Assembly: GCF_000226875.1 (NCBI RefSeq)
Contig: NZ_JH164926.1
Location: forward strand, 1,261,868 to 1,325,867
Direction: 5' to 3'
DNA length: 64,000 nt
DNA from: Neisseria shayeganii 871
GTDB taxonomy: Bacteria > Pseudomonadota > Gammaproteobacteria > Burkholderiales > Neisseriaceae
Position 1 is the first letter of the stretch. The number at the start of each line of letters is the position of its first letter. The notes beneath the pieces were generated by a model. It did not search any database. It was given only the letters and a program-made list of their open reading frames with translations, and was not told where the DNA came from. The position numbers and the translations under genes were made by a program. Positions 32,518 to 41,186 of this stretch are shown in pieces.

Positions 32518-35500
32518 ATGTTCCAGTTTGCCCATCCGCAACAAGCCCCCTTGCGCCAAGCCATTACCGAAGCCTACCGCCGCGACGAAGTGGCGGCCGT
32601 GGACGATATGTTGCGGCAGGCGCAGATGAGTGCAGAAGAGCGCAGCGCCGCCGCCGACTTGGCCCGCCGCCTGGTTACCCAAGTGCGCAGTAGCCGAAGC
32701 AAATCTTCGGGCGTGGACGCGCTGATGCACGAATTCTCCCTTTCCAGCGACGAAGGCGTGGCGCTGATGTGTCTGGCCGAAGCCCTGTTGCGCATCCCCG
32801 ACAACGCCACCCGCAACAAACTCATCCACGACAAACTGGCCGACGGCGACTGGAAAAGCCATTTGGGCCACAGCCCGTCCCTATTCGTTAACGCCGCCGC
32901 CTGGGGCCTGCTGATCACCGGCAAGCTGACCAACCCCACCAACGAACAAAGCCTGTCCGCCTCGCTTACCCGCATGTTGGGCAAAGGCGGCGAACCCCTC
33001 ATCCGCAAAGGTGTGGACTACGCCATGCGTATGCTGGGCAAACAGTTTGTGACCGGCCAAACCATTGAAGAAGCGCTGGCCAACGGCAAAGAGCGCGAAA
33101 AACTGGGCTACCGCTTCTCCTTCGATATGCTCGGCGAAGCGGCCATGACGCAGGCCGATGCCGACCGCTATTACCAAGATTATGTGAACGCCATCCACGC
33201 CATCGGCAAAGACGCCGCCGGCGCCGGCGTGTATGAAGGCAACGGCATCTCGGTGAAACTTTCCGCCATCCACCCGCGCTATGTGCGTGCCCAGCACGGG
33301 CGCGTGATGAGCGAACTGCTGCCGCGCCTGAAAAACCTGTTCCTGCTGGCCAAGCAGTACAACATCGGCCTCAACATCGACGCCGAAGAAGCCAACCGCC
33401 TGGAGCTGTCGCTGGATTTAATGGAAGCGCTGGTATCCGACCCCGACTTGGCCGGCTTCAACGGCATCGGCTTTGTGGTACAGGGCTACCAGAAACGCTG
33501 CCCGTTTGTGATCGATTATTTAATCGACCTCGCCCGCCGCAGCAAACAGAAGCTGATGATCCGCCTGGTAAAAGGCGCCTACTGGGACAGCGAAATCAAA
33601 TGGGCGCAGGTGGACGGCATGGACGGCTATCCGGTTTATACCCGCAAAGTGCACACCGATATTTCCTATCTGGCCTGCGCACGCAAACTGCTGGCCGCGC
33701 AAGATGCCGTGTTCCCGCAATTTGCCACCCACAATGCCTACACCTTGGCTGCCATTTACCAAATGGGCGAAGGCAAAGACTACGAATTCCAATGTCTGCA
33801 CGGCATGGGCGAAACCCTGTACGACCAAGTGGTCGGCAGCCAAAACCTAGGCCGCCGCGTGCGCATTTACGCCCCGGTCGGCACCCACGAAACCCTGCTC
33901 GCCTATTTGGTGCGCCGTCTGCTGGAAAACGGCGCCAACTCCTCGTTTGTGAACCAGATCGTCGATGAAAAAATCAGCATCGACGAACTCATCCGCAGCC
34001 CCTTCGATACCTTGGCGCAAGAAGGCATCCGCCTGCACCGCGCCTTGCCGATGCCGCGCGAACTGTACGGCCACGAGCGCGTCAACTCGCAAGGCATCGA
34101 TTTGAGCAACGAAAACGTGTTGCAAAACCTGCAACAGCAAATGAATGCCGCCGCCGGACGAAGCTTTCAGGTAGCCTCTTTAATCAACGGCCAAAGCCGT
34201 CCGGCCGCCGCCGCGCACCATGTGCCGAATCCGGCCGACCACGGCGATATTGTCGGCAGCGCCTCGTTTGCCGACGCCGGCTTGGCACAGGAAGCGGTCA
34301 GCATTGCCGTGGCCGCCCAGCCGGCCTGGTCGGCCAAGCCCGCCGCCGAGCGCGCTGCCTGTCTGCGCCGCTTTGCCGACCTGATGGAAGCGCACACCCC
34401 CACACTGATGATGCTGGCCGTGCGCGAAGCGGGCAAAACTCTGCAAAACGCCATTGCCGAAGTGCGTGAAGCGGTGGATTTCTGCCGCTACTACGCCAGC
34501 GAAGCCGAACTCACGCTACCTGAAAACACCCCCGGCCTGGGTGCCGTGGTCGCCATCAGCCCGTGGAATTTCCCCTTGGCGATTTTTGTCGGCGAAGTGG
34601 CCGCTTCCTTGGCCGCCGGCAACAGCGTGGTGGCCAAACCCGCGGAGCAAACCAGCATCATCGCCCACTACGCCGTTTCCCTGATGCATGAAGCCGGCGT
34701 GCCCGGCGACGTGCTGCAGCTGGTGCTCGGCGCGGGCGATGTGGGCGCGGCGCTCACCCAAGACCCGCGCATCAGCGGCGTCATCTTCACCGGCTCCACC
34801 GAAGTGGCGCGCCTGATCAACCAAACGCTGGCCAAACGCAGCGACAACCCGGTGCTGATTGCCGAAACCGGCGGCCAAAACGCCATGATCGTCGATTCCA
34901 CTGCCCTGCCCGAACAAGTGGTGGCCGATGTATTGAACTCCGCCTTCGACAGCGCCGGCCAACGCTGCTCCGCTCTGCGCATCCTTTGTCTGCAGGAAGA
35001 CATCGCCGACCACTTCCTCGCCATGATCAAAGGCGCGATGAACGAGTTGCGCGTGGGCAACCCGCTGCGTCTCCACACCGACATCGGCCCGGTAATCGAC
35101 GCCGAAGCGCGCGACAACCTGCAACGCCACATCGACCGCATGAAAGGGCTGGCCAAGTCCTACCACGAAGTGCCGCTCGCCGCCGATGCCGCCAACGGCA
35201 CCTTCGTCGCCCCCGTGCTGTTCGAGCTGAACAATCTGCAGGAGCTGCGCCAGGAAGTGTTCGGCCCCGTGCTGCACGTGGTGCGTTACCGCGCCGGTGA
35301 GCTGGACGAGCTCATCGCGCAAATCAACAGCAAATGCTACGCCCTCACCCACGGTATCCACAGCCGCATCGATGCCACCGTGGCGCACATCCGCAGCCGC
35401 ATCGAGGCCGGCAATGTGTATGTGAACCGCAACATCGTCGGCGCCGTGGTGGGCGTGCAACCCTTCGGCGGTCACGGCCTCTCCGGCACTGGCCCCAAAG

Positions 35501-36123
35501 CCGGCGGCCCCTTCTACCTGCAACGCTTAAGCCGCCTGAAACGCTGGCGCATCCCGCGCCTGAGCCGCATCGGCCAGGCCGACGAAGCCGCGCTCGCCCG
35601 CCTGCAGGAAGTGCTGGCCGCCCTGCCGCTCTCCCAGGAACAAAAACTGGAGCTGGCCGGCAAAATGGGCCAAGCGCGCCTGCACACCCTGCGTCAGGCC
35701 GAGTTGGCCCTGCCCGGCCCCACCGGCGAGCACAACAGCATGAACTGGCACACGCCCAAGCAGGTGTGGCTCTACGGTGGCGACTTGGCGCAATCCTTTG
35801 CCGCCCTCGCTACCCTGGCCGCTTCCGGCATCCACACCGTGGTGGAGTCCGGCCACCCCTTGGCCGCCTATGCCGACCGTCTCGGCGGCCTGCTCTCCAC
35901 GCACGGCCGCCCCGAAACCGCCGACATGACCCATGTGGTGGCATTGGAGCCGATGACGGCGGAATACCGCCAGGCGTTGGCCGATCATCCCGGCCCGCTC
36001 ACCCGCATTCACAACGCGGCCGACGGTCTGGACGTCTTGCGCCTGTTCTCCGAAGTGGCCTGCAGCATCAACACCACCGCCGCCGGCGGCAACGCCAGCC
36101 TGATGGCCATGCACGATTTGTAA
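32518..36123 (+). CDS. putA: Bifunctional proline dehydrogenase / L-glutamate gamma-semialdehyde dehydrogenase
   Basis: A 1201-residue enzyme oxidising proline to glutamate. An N-terminal helical arm is followed by the FAD-binding PRODH barrel (about 130-500; 'RLVKGAYWDSEIKWAQ', YAPVGTHETLLAYLVRRLLENG). The NAD-binding aldehyde dehydrogenase domain lies at about 560-1010 with the active-site cysteine C817 in GQRCSALR, and a C-terminal lid-like region ends the protein. There is no N-terminal ribbon-helix-helix, so it is not the trifunctional repressor form. CGGAG precedes the ATG. A DUS near 34168 encodes FQVA in the linker between the two domains. It follows putP. Confidence 0.95.
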   Translation: MFQFAHPQQAPLRQAITEAYRRDEVAAVDDMLRQAQMSAEERSAAADLARRLVTQVRSSRSKSSGVDALMHEFSLSSDEGVALMCLAEALLRIPDNATRNKLIHDKLADGDWKSHLGHSPSLFVNAAAWGLLITGKLTNPTNEQSLSASLTRMLGKGGEPLIRKGVDYAMRMLGKQFVTGQTIEEALANGKEREKLGYRFSFDMLGEAAMTQADADRYYQDYVNAIHAIGKDAAGAGVYEGNGISVKLSAIHPRYVRAQHGRVMSELLPRLKNLFLLAKQYNIGLNIDAEEANRLELSLDLMEALVSDPDLAGFNGIGFVVQGYQKRCPFVIDYLIDLARRSKQKLMIRLVKGAYWDSEIKWAQVDGMDGYPVYTRKVHTDISYLACARKLLAAQDAVFPQFATHNAYTLAAIYQMGEGKDYEFQCLHGMGETLYDQVVGSQNLGRRVRIYAPVGTHETLLAYLVRRLLENGANSSFVNQIVDEKISIDELIRSPFDTLAQEGIRLHRALPMPRELYGHERVNSQGIDLSNENVLQNLQQQMNAAAGRSFQVASLINGQSRPAAAAHHVPNPADHGDIVGSASFADAGLAQEAVSIAVAAQPAWSAKPAAERAACLRRFADLMEAHTPTLMMLAVREAGKTLQNAIAEVREAVDFCRYYASEAELTLPENTPGLGAVVAISPWNFPLAIFVGEVAASLAAGNSVVAKPAEQTSIIAHYAVSLMHEAGVPGDVLQLVLGAGDVGAALTQDPRISGVIFTGSTEVARLINQTLAKRSDNPVLIAETGGQNAMIVDSTALPEQVVADVLNSAFDSAGQRCSALRILCLQEDIADHFLAMIKGAMNELRVGNPLRLHTDIGPVIDAEARDNLQRHIDRMKGLAKSYHEVPLAADAANGTFVAPVLFELNNLQELRQEVFGPVLHVVRYRAGELDELIAQINSKCYALTHGIHSRIDATVAHIRSRIEAGNVYVNRNIVGAVVGVQPFGGHGLSGTGPKAGGPFYLQRLSRLKRWRIPRLSRIGQADEAALARLQEVLAALPLSQEQKLELAGKMGQARLHTLRQAELALPGPTGEHNSMNWHTPKQVWLYGGDLAQSFAALATLAASGIHTVVESGHPLAAYADRLGGLLSTHGRPETADMTHVVALEPMTAEYRQALADHPGPLTRIHNAADGLDVLRLFSEVACSINTTAAGGNASLMAMHDL

Positions 36124-36128
36124 AGCCT

Positions 36129-36310
36129 GAGACCTTTGCAAAACTCCCAGATGTGGATGCAGTTCAAGGCGTAGCAGCACAGCGAGTGTGAACGTCAGGA
36201 ATCCCTGTGGGACAGACATATCATCTACAAGGCTAAGCGAGCGAGCAGTACCCATAGGGCATAAACGCACAACGCAGAAATGCGCCGCAGATGGGGGTTG
36301 CAAAGGTCTC
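36129..36310. repeat. GAGACC-family MITE, long form (182 bp)
   Basis: Starts GAGACCTTTGCAAAACTCCC five bases after the putA stop and ends GGGGGTTGCAAAGGTCTC. Flanks AGCCT and AGCCC match at four of five positions. Confidence 0.87.
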
Positions 36311-36483
36311 AGCCCGCCATCCCGCAACAGGCTACCTGAACACCACGCCGCCCCGCAGCGGCAGGCTTTCAGGTAGCCTGCTTCCTTTTGCCGCCGCCCT
36401 GCAACAGCCTCATTCTGAAAAAAAACAGCATTTCAGGTACAATGCCGCCGTTTTCCCATCCCATTTTCACCCATACACACACC

Positions 36484-36825
36484 ATGCCCAAAATCACCGT
36501 CCTGCCCCACGCCGAGCTCTGCCCGGAGGGCAAAATCATCGAAGACGCCCCCAGCGGCCGCTCCCTCTGCGATCTGCTGCTCGAACACGACATCGAAATC
36601 GAGCACGCCTGCGAAAAATCCTGCGCCTGCACCACCTGCCACGTGGTTATCCGCCAAGGCTTTGACAGCCTGCCCGAAGCAGGCGAAATCGAAGAAGATC
36701 TGCTCGACCAAGCCTGGGGCTTGGAAGCCACCTCCCGCCTCAGCTGCCAAGCCTGCGTGGGCGACGAAGATTTGGTGGTGGAAATCCCCAAATACACCAT
36801 CAACCACGCCCGCGAACACCATTAA
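36484..36825 (+). CDS. fdx: ISC-type [2Fe-2S] ferredoxin
   Basis: A 113-residue electron carrier of iron-sulfur cluster assembly. The ligands follow the adrenodoxin-like spacing, with three cysteines in ACEKSCACTTCH (C-x5-C-x2-C) and the fourth in RLSCQAC. The start at 36484 fits the family and follows a -10-like TACAAT near 36438. It lies 68 bases upstream of iscX, the usual fdx-iscX pair; the rest of the isc operon is not here. Confidence 0.95.
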   Translation: MPKITVLPHAELCPEGKIIEDAPSGRSLCDLLLEHDIEIEHACEKSCACTTCHVVIRQGFDSLPEAGEIEEDLLDQAWGLEATSRLSCQACVGDEDLVVEIPKYTINHAREHH

Positions 36826-36893
36826 CAAACCAAACCCGTTCGCCCCGGGTCGTTGCGCCCGACACTTCCCAACCGCTTTTCAGGTAGCCCGCC

Positions 36894-37088
36894 ATGAAAT
36901 GGACCGACACCCAACGCATCGCCGAAGAGCTCTACGATGCCCACCCCGACACCGACCCCAAAACCATCCGCTTCACCCACTTGCGCGAGCTGGTGCTGGC
37001 CTTGCCGGATTTCGACGACGATCCCGCCCGCAGCGGCGAACGCATACTCGAAGCCATCCAGCAGGCTTGGATTGATGAAGCCGAGTAA
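36894..37088 (+). CDS. iscX: Fe-S cluster assembly protein IscX
   Basis: A 64-residue acidic protein matching the IscX/YfhJ family along its whole length: 'MKWTDTQRIAEELYDAHPD', RFTHLRELVLALPDFDDDP and an EAIQQAWIDE end. It binds IscS and frataxin-site iron and tunes cluster assembly. The DUS that begins near 36882 ends four bases before the ATG, so the AGG inside the DUS is the only candidate ribosome site. Confidence 0.95.
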   Translation: MKWTDTQRIAEELYDAHPDTDPKTIRFTHLRELVLALPDFDDDPARSGERILEAIQQAWIDEAE

Positions 37089-37098
37089 TCCCGGTTAT

Positions 37099-37140
37099 CG
37101 CAGGCTACCTGAAGGCCGCCCCGATTTCAGGTAGCCTGCG
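37099..37140. terminator. Inverted DUS pair after iscX
   Basis: CGCAGGCTACCTGAA and TTTCAGGTAGCCTGCG, an 11-base loop. The right arm ends at the boundary of the next repeat element. Confidence 0.65.
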
Positions 37141-37321
37141 ACCTCTGCAAAACCCCCATCTGTGGCGCATTTCTGCGTTGTGCGTTTATGCCCTATGGGT
37201 ACTGCTCGCTCGCTTACCTATCCAGATGATATGTCTTTCCCACAGGGATTCCTGGCGTTCACGCTCGCTGCGCTGCTACGCCTTGAACTGCATCCACATC
37301 TGGGGGTTTTGCAAAGGTCTC
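37138..37321. repeat. GAGACC-family MITE, full form (184 bp)
   Basis: Starts GCGACCTCTGCAAAACCCCC, with two changes, and ends GGGTTTTGCAAAGGTCTC. The left end abuts a DUS and AGCCT is directly repeated on both sides (37133-37137 and 37322-37326). Confidence 0.87.
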
Positions 37322-37354
37322 AGCCTTCCTGTCGAACCCCACCACCCGAATGCC

Positions 37355-38122
37355 ATGAAAATCGCCACCTGGAACGTCAATTCTCTCAACGTCCGCCTGC
37401 CGCAGGTCAGCAACTGGCTGATCGAACACCGGCCCGACATTCTCTGTCTGCAAGAGCTCAAACTCGAGCAAGACAAATTCCCCCTTGCCGCTTTCGAGTT
37501 GCTCGGCTACCGCGCCGTGTGGAGCGGGCAGAAAACCTATAACGGCGTGGCCATTCTCAGCCGCAGCGAAGCGGCCGACGTGCACACCGGTCTGCCCGAC
37601 CTGCCGGACGACCCGCAACGGCGCGTCATCGCCGCCACCATCGACGGCGTGCGCGTGATCAATGTGTATTGCGTCAACGGCGAAGCAGTGGGCAGCGAAA
37701 AATTCGCCTACAAAGAGCAATGGTTCGCCGCCCTCAACCGCCTAGTGGCGCAAGAGCTGGCGCAACACGACGAGCTGGTGCTGCTGGGCGACTTCAACAT
37801 CGCCCCTGCCGACCGCGACGTGTACGACCCGGAAAAATGGCATGAAAAAATCCATTGTTCTTCCGCCGAGCGGCAATGGTTTGCCGAACTGCTGCAACTG
37901 GGCTTGGGCGATGGCCTGCGCCACCTGCATCCCGAAGCGCAAATGTTTACTTGGTGGGATTACCGCATGAATATGTTCCGCCGCAAGCTCGGCCTGCGCA
38001 TCGACCATATTTTGTGCAGCCCGGCGCTGCTTGCCCGTCTGCAGCAATTGGAGGTCGACACCGCCACCCGCGCTCTCGAGCGCCCCAGCGACCATGCTCC
38101 GGTTTGGGCCGTTTTTGCCTGA
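37355..38122 (+). CDS. Exodeoxyribonuclease III family 3'-exonuclease, NExo type
   Basis: A 255-residue EEP-fold nuclease: TWNVNSLNVR, catalytic Glu in LCLQELKLEQDKFP, GDFNIAPAD, and SDHAP at the end. It matches meningococcal NExo more closely than NApe, including 'YDPEKWHEKIHCSS', in which His is residue 167. In N. meningitidis, His167 in NExo is reported to block AP-endonuclease activity while 3'-end processing is kept, so this paralogue probably trims 3' ends. The start at 37355 gives the family N terminus; the open frame upstream runs through a repeat element. Confidence 0.93.
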   Translation: MKIATWNVNSLNVRLPQVSNWLIEHRPDILCLQELKLEQDKFPLAAFELLGYRAVWSGQKTYNGVAILSRSEAADVHTGLPDLPDDPQRRVIAATIDGVRVINVYCVNGEAVGSEKFAYKEQWFAALNRLVAQELAQHDELVLLGDFNIAPADRDVYDPEKWHEKIHCSSAERQWFAELLQLGLGDGLRHLHPEAQMFTWWDYRMNMFRRKLGLRIDHILCSPALLARLQQLEVDTATRALERPSDHAPVWAVFA

Positions 38123-38159
38123 ACGGCGCCAATCTCGCCGCCGGCCGCCTTGGATGGCG

Positions 38160-38319
38160 AGGCGGCTGATTTTTGATCTAATTGTTAATTTTGTTTAAAA
38201 AAATCTGAATAAATAAATATTTAGACTAAATACTCGTTCTTATTTAAATTAACTTTCGTCAAAATTTTGCCAAATTATGGCTTAAGAATAAATTTTTCAG
38301 ATAAAAAATGACAAAATTC
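38160..38319. other. AT-rich segment upstream of a candidate sRNA
   Basis: A sharp drop in G+C compared with all flanking genes, with runs such as TTTAAAAAAATCTGAATAAATAAATATTTAG. There is no reading frame. It may act as an UP-element or regulatory region for the promoter at 38320. Confidence 0.5.
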
Positions 38320-38348
38320 TAGACAATATATTCCAGCGTGGGTATAAT
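38320..38348 (+). promoter_or_regulatory. Promoter of candidate sRNA
   Basis: -35 TAGACA (38320-38325), a 17-base spacer, and -10 TATAAT (38343-38348), preceded by an AT-rich stretch. There is no gene downstream on this strand; the transcript would run into the terminator at 38417. Confidence 0.7.
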
Positions 38349-38354
38349 TCGTCT

Positions 38355-38456
38355 CGCTTACATGGATTCCTGAATGGGGATGTGTGAGCAGTAAGTAGAC
38401 GTTTTCCCGCAAGTTTGCCACCAATACTTCCTCCCTTGGTATTGGTGGCGTTTTTT
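38355..38456 (+). ncRNA. Candidate trans-acting sRNA with anti-Shine-Dalgarno terminator loop
   Basis: Predicted from promoter plus terminator, about 100 nt. Stem-loop 1 pairs GCTTACATG (38356-38364) with TGTGTGAGC (38381-38389), including G-U pairs. A single-stranded linker follows. Stem-loop 2 is the terminator, whose 11-base loop is TTCCTCCCTTG. The UCCUCC in the loop could pair with ribosome-binding sites. Neisserial sibling sRNAs (NmsR/RcoF, NgncR_162/163) have a similar build with CU-rich loops, but I cannot show sequence homology by eye. Confidence 0.6.
38417..38456 (+). terminator. Strong intrinsic terminator of the candidate sRNA
   Basis: GCCACCAATAC (38417-38427) and GTATTGGTGGC (38439-38449) form an 11-bp perfect stem, followed by G and TTTTTT. 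Confidence 0.9.
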
Positions 38457-38546
38457 ACTTGTGGGGTTTTGTCATCATATCGTTAAGGTGAACTTACAAA
38501 TAAGATATGTCGGGCTTGTAGGCTACCTGAACCGCCCAATACCGTT

Positions 38547-39146
38547 TTATTTCCCTTCTTCCAAAGCCGCCAAGGCCTGAATCAGGGCGGCCATGCTGTC
38601 GGCCTGCATTTTCTCCATCAAATGGGCACGGTGCACTTCTACCGTGCGTACCGACACATTCAGCGTTTCCGCCATGGTCTTATTGGTGTGGCCCTGCAAC
38701 AGCAGCCGCGCCACCGCCTGCTCTTTGGCGCTCAGCTGCTTGAAACGCCGGCGGTTCTGCCACAGGGCATAATTCGTTTCGCTTTGGCTGCGGGCGGCCG
38801 CCAAAGCGGCTTGCAGGCGTTGCAGCGACACCGGTTTTTCCAAAAAGTCCACCGCCCCCCGTTGCAGCATATCGACCGCCAGCGGCACGTCGCCGAAACC
38901 GGTCATCACCACCAAGGCCAGCGGGCTGTCTTGCGCCTGTAGCGCCTGCTGGAGCTGCTGGCCGTTCAGCCACGGCATATTCCAATCGCTCAATACCACG
39001 CCGGGCGTCTCCAGATCGGCCTGTTGCAAAAATTCGCGCGGATCCGCCCACAATTGCGGCCGGTAACCCAAGCTTTCGAGCAGAAAGCCGCAGGCATCCA
39101 GCACGGCGGCATCGTCATCGACCACATGAACGGCCAGATTAAGCAT
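38547..39146 (-). CDS. Two-component response regulator, FixJ/TtrR-like
   Basis: A 199-residue regulator. The receiver domain (about 5-120) has DDD, the phospho-acceptor Asp in VLSDWNMPW, T in VVMTGFGD and K in FLEKPVS. The LuxR-type helix-turn-helix (about 135-195) reads 'LSAKEQAVARLLLQGHTNKTMAETLNVSVRTVEVHRAHLMEKM'. The neighbouring kinase gene is a broken TtrS-like sensor, so the pair was probably a TtrSR-like system; no tetrathionate reductase genes are visible. The old kinase frame ended eight bases inside this gene, now separated by a repeat element. The regulator itself is intact. Confidence 0.9.
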   Translation of the reverse strand: MLNLAVHVVDDDAAVLDACGFLLESLGYRPQLWADPREFLQQADLETPGVVLSDWNMPWLNGQQLQQALQAQDSPLALVVMTGFGDVPLAVDMLQRGAVDFLEKPVSLQRLQAALAAARSQSETNYALWQNRRRFKQLSAKEQAVARLLLQGHTNKTMAETLNVSVRTVEVHRAHLMEKMQADSMAALIQALAALEEGK

Positions 39147-41008
39147 GTTTTTTCCTTTCAGGTAGCCTGAGACCTTTGCAAAACCCCCAGATGTGGATGC
39201 AGTTCAAGGCGTAGCAGCGCAGCGAGCGTAGACATATCATGAAGATAGGCAAGCGAGCGAGCAGCGCACAACGCAGAAATGCGCCGCAGATGGGGGTTTT
39301 GCAAAGGTCTCAGCCTGATTTCGGCACGGGCGCCGCAAACCGCACCACGGCGGTTGCTCAGGTGCAGGCTGCCGCCGATGCTGCGCAGCAGGCGGTCGCA
39401 AATGGCCAGCCCTAAGCCCAAGCCGTCGTGTTTGCTGCTGCGGAAGGGCACAAAGGGCTGGGCCAGCACCGCTTCGTCAAAACCGCCGCCGTCATCTTCG
39501 ATGCGGATGATCCAGCCGCCGTCTGCGGCCCGCTCCACCGTCATTTCCACTTGGCCCACCTGTTGCTGTTGGCTGTTGAGCAGGCAGTTCATCATCACCT
39601 GTTCCACAATGCTGGCCACGGTATAGATATGTGTTTGTCCGCTTTGGTTGCACCAATACAGCCGCGGCGGATCTTTTTGGCAGGCCAGCCAGTCGGCGCA
39701 GCGGCGCAACATGTCTTCCACCGCCACTTCGGCATACACATGCTCCGGCGTTTTCACCCATTGGCGCAGATTGCGGATGATGCCGCTGCCGCGCTCGGTG
39801 GTTTGGATGATGTTGGCCAGCGCACGGCGTACCGCGTCTTGGCCGCCGCCGCTGTCGAGCAGATGCAGGCCGCCTTCGGCGTAATGGCGGATGGCCGCTA
39901 TCGGCTGGTTCAGTTCGTGCGCCAGGCCGGCGGCCATTTCGCCGGCGATGTTGAGGCGGTCGGCGTGCGCCAGCAGCCGGTCGCGCTCGCGCAGCTGGCG
40001 GTATGCCTACCGCAGTTTTTTCCGCCGCCGGTAGGCCAGCCAGCTCATCCAGGCGTAATTGATCAGGGAAATCAACACGGCCAGCCCCAAGGCACCGGCG
40101 AGCAATTTGTTCTCTTGCAGCCATTTGCGGCCTTGGTTTTGCCAGCTCGGGTGCAGCGGATGGCGGCCCAATTCGGCCAACACCTGTTCGGCCGCCACAA
40201 AAGACACCGGCGGCGACCAGCCCGGCATGCCCTCGGCCGGGGTGTGGCCGAACAAAAGCCCCATCATGCGCGTGGCCTGTTCTTCGGGCACGGAAGGCAG
40301 CGCCGCCAATACCCAATGGGGAAACACCGGTGTGGCGGAAACGCAGCCGTTCACGGTGGTTTGCACCGACAAAGGCCGGAAGCTTTCTGCCGGCAAGCCC
40401 TGCCGGGCCCGCCACTCTTCCATTAAACATAAAGGGGCAATGGCGGCGTCCACCTCGCCCCGGTGCAGCGCTTCCACCGTCTGCTCAATCGGATAACCGG
40501 TGAAAACCGGCAGGTAGTCTTTACCCGCGTGCAATCCGTGCTGCAACAGCAGGCGTTCGGCCAGCATAAAGCCGCCGAACGCCTGTTCGTCCACCGCCGC
40601 AACCCGCTTGCCGCGCAAGTCGCGCTCGTCTCGCCAAAGGGCTTCTTGGCGCACCCAAATCGCACTGCCTACCTGCTCGGTCGCCCGCGGCGTGTGCCCG
40701 TTGGGGAAACGGGCCGTGGCCAGCCAACGCCAGCCCTCGGTGTCGGGCAGCACCACAAACTGGGCCTGCGGCCCGAGGGCAAAATCCACCCGCCCGGCCG
40801 CCAGCTCGTGCTGCCAGTCGGCCAAAGCCAACGGCACCAGGACAAACTGTTCTTCCGGCTGTTTCTCGCCCAGTCAGTTCAGCCAGGGCTGCCACTGCGC
40901 CCGGGCGGCTTCCGTGCCTTGGGGCGCCAAAATGCCCACATACCAAGTCTTGGCCGACACCGCCGCCGATAGCGACAGCAGCAAACACAGCAAGCCCAAA
41001 CGCATCAT
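39139..41008 (-). pseudogene. TtrS-like sensor histidine kinase, inactivated by two stop codons and a MITE
   Basis: One reading frame from ATG at 41008 or 41005 carries a signal peptide, a PhnD-like periplasmic binding domain (about 20-290), a transmembrane helix (about 305-325) and a kinase core (LAHELNQP H-box; GLGLAICDRLL G-box). An in-frame TGA (40874-40876, codon 44) and an in-frame TAG (40007-40009, codon 333) interrupt it. A 143-bp GAGACC-family element at 39169-39311 cuts its last codons. Removing the element and one AGCCT copy restores a frame ending RLPERKKHA and TAA at 39139-39141, overlapping the regulator. The fragments between stops could be made but would not form a working sensor. 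Confidence 0.85.
39169..39311. repeat. GAGACC-family MITE, short form (143 bp), inside the TtrS-like gene
   Basis: Ends GAGACCTTTGCAAAACCCCC and GGGTTTTGCAAAGGTCTC. AGCCT is present on both sides (39164-39168 and 39312-39316). The empty site can be rebuilt exactly as a DUS within the kinase coding sequence. Confidence 0.9.
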
Positions 41009-41037
41009 GGCCAGGTTTCCTTCCGAGACGACCATCT

Positions 41038-41131
41038 GAGACCTTTGCATCTCCCCATCTGAGGCGCATTTCTGCGTTGTGCGCTGCTACGCCTTGAACG
41101 GCATCCACATCTGGGGGTTTGCAAAGGTCTC
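41038..41131. repeat. GAGACC-family MITE, minimal form (94 bp)
   Basis: Ends GAGACCTTTGCATCTCCCC and GGGGGTTTGCAAAGGTCTC. Only the outer parts of the interior (GGCGCATTTCTGCGTTGTGC and GCTACGCCTTGAACGGCATCC) are kept. Flanks CATCT and TATCT match at four of five positions. It lies upstream of the broken sensor gene. Confidence 0.82.
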
Positions 41132-41186
41132 TATCTGTAAATTGGCCCGGGCTTCGCCGCCGGCTGGCGGCGCGTCCCAAGCAGTT

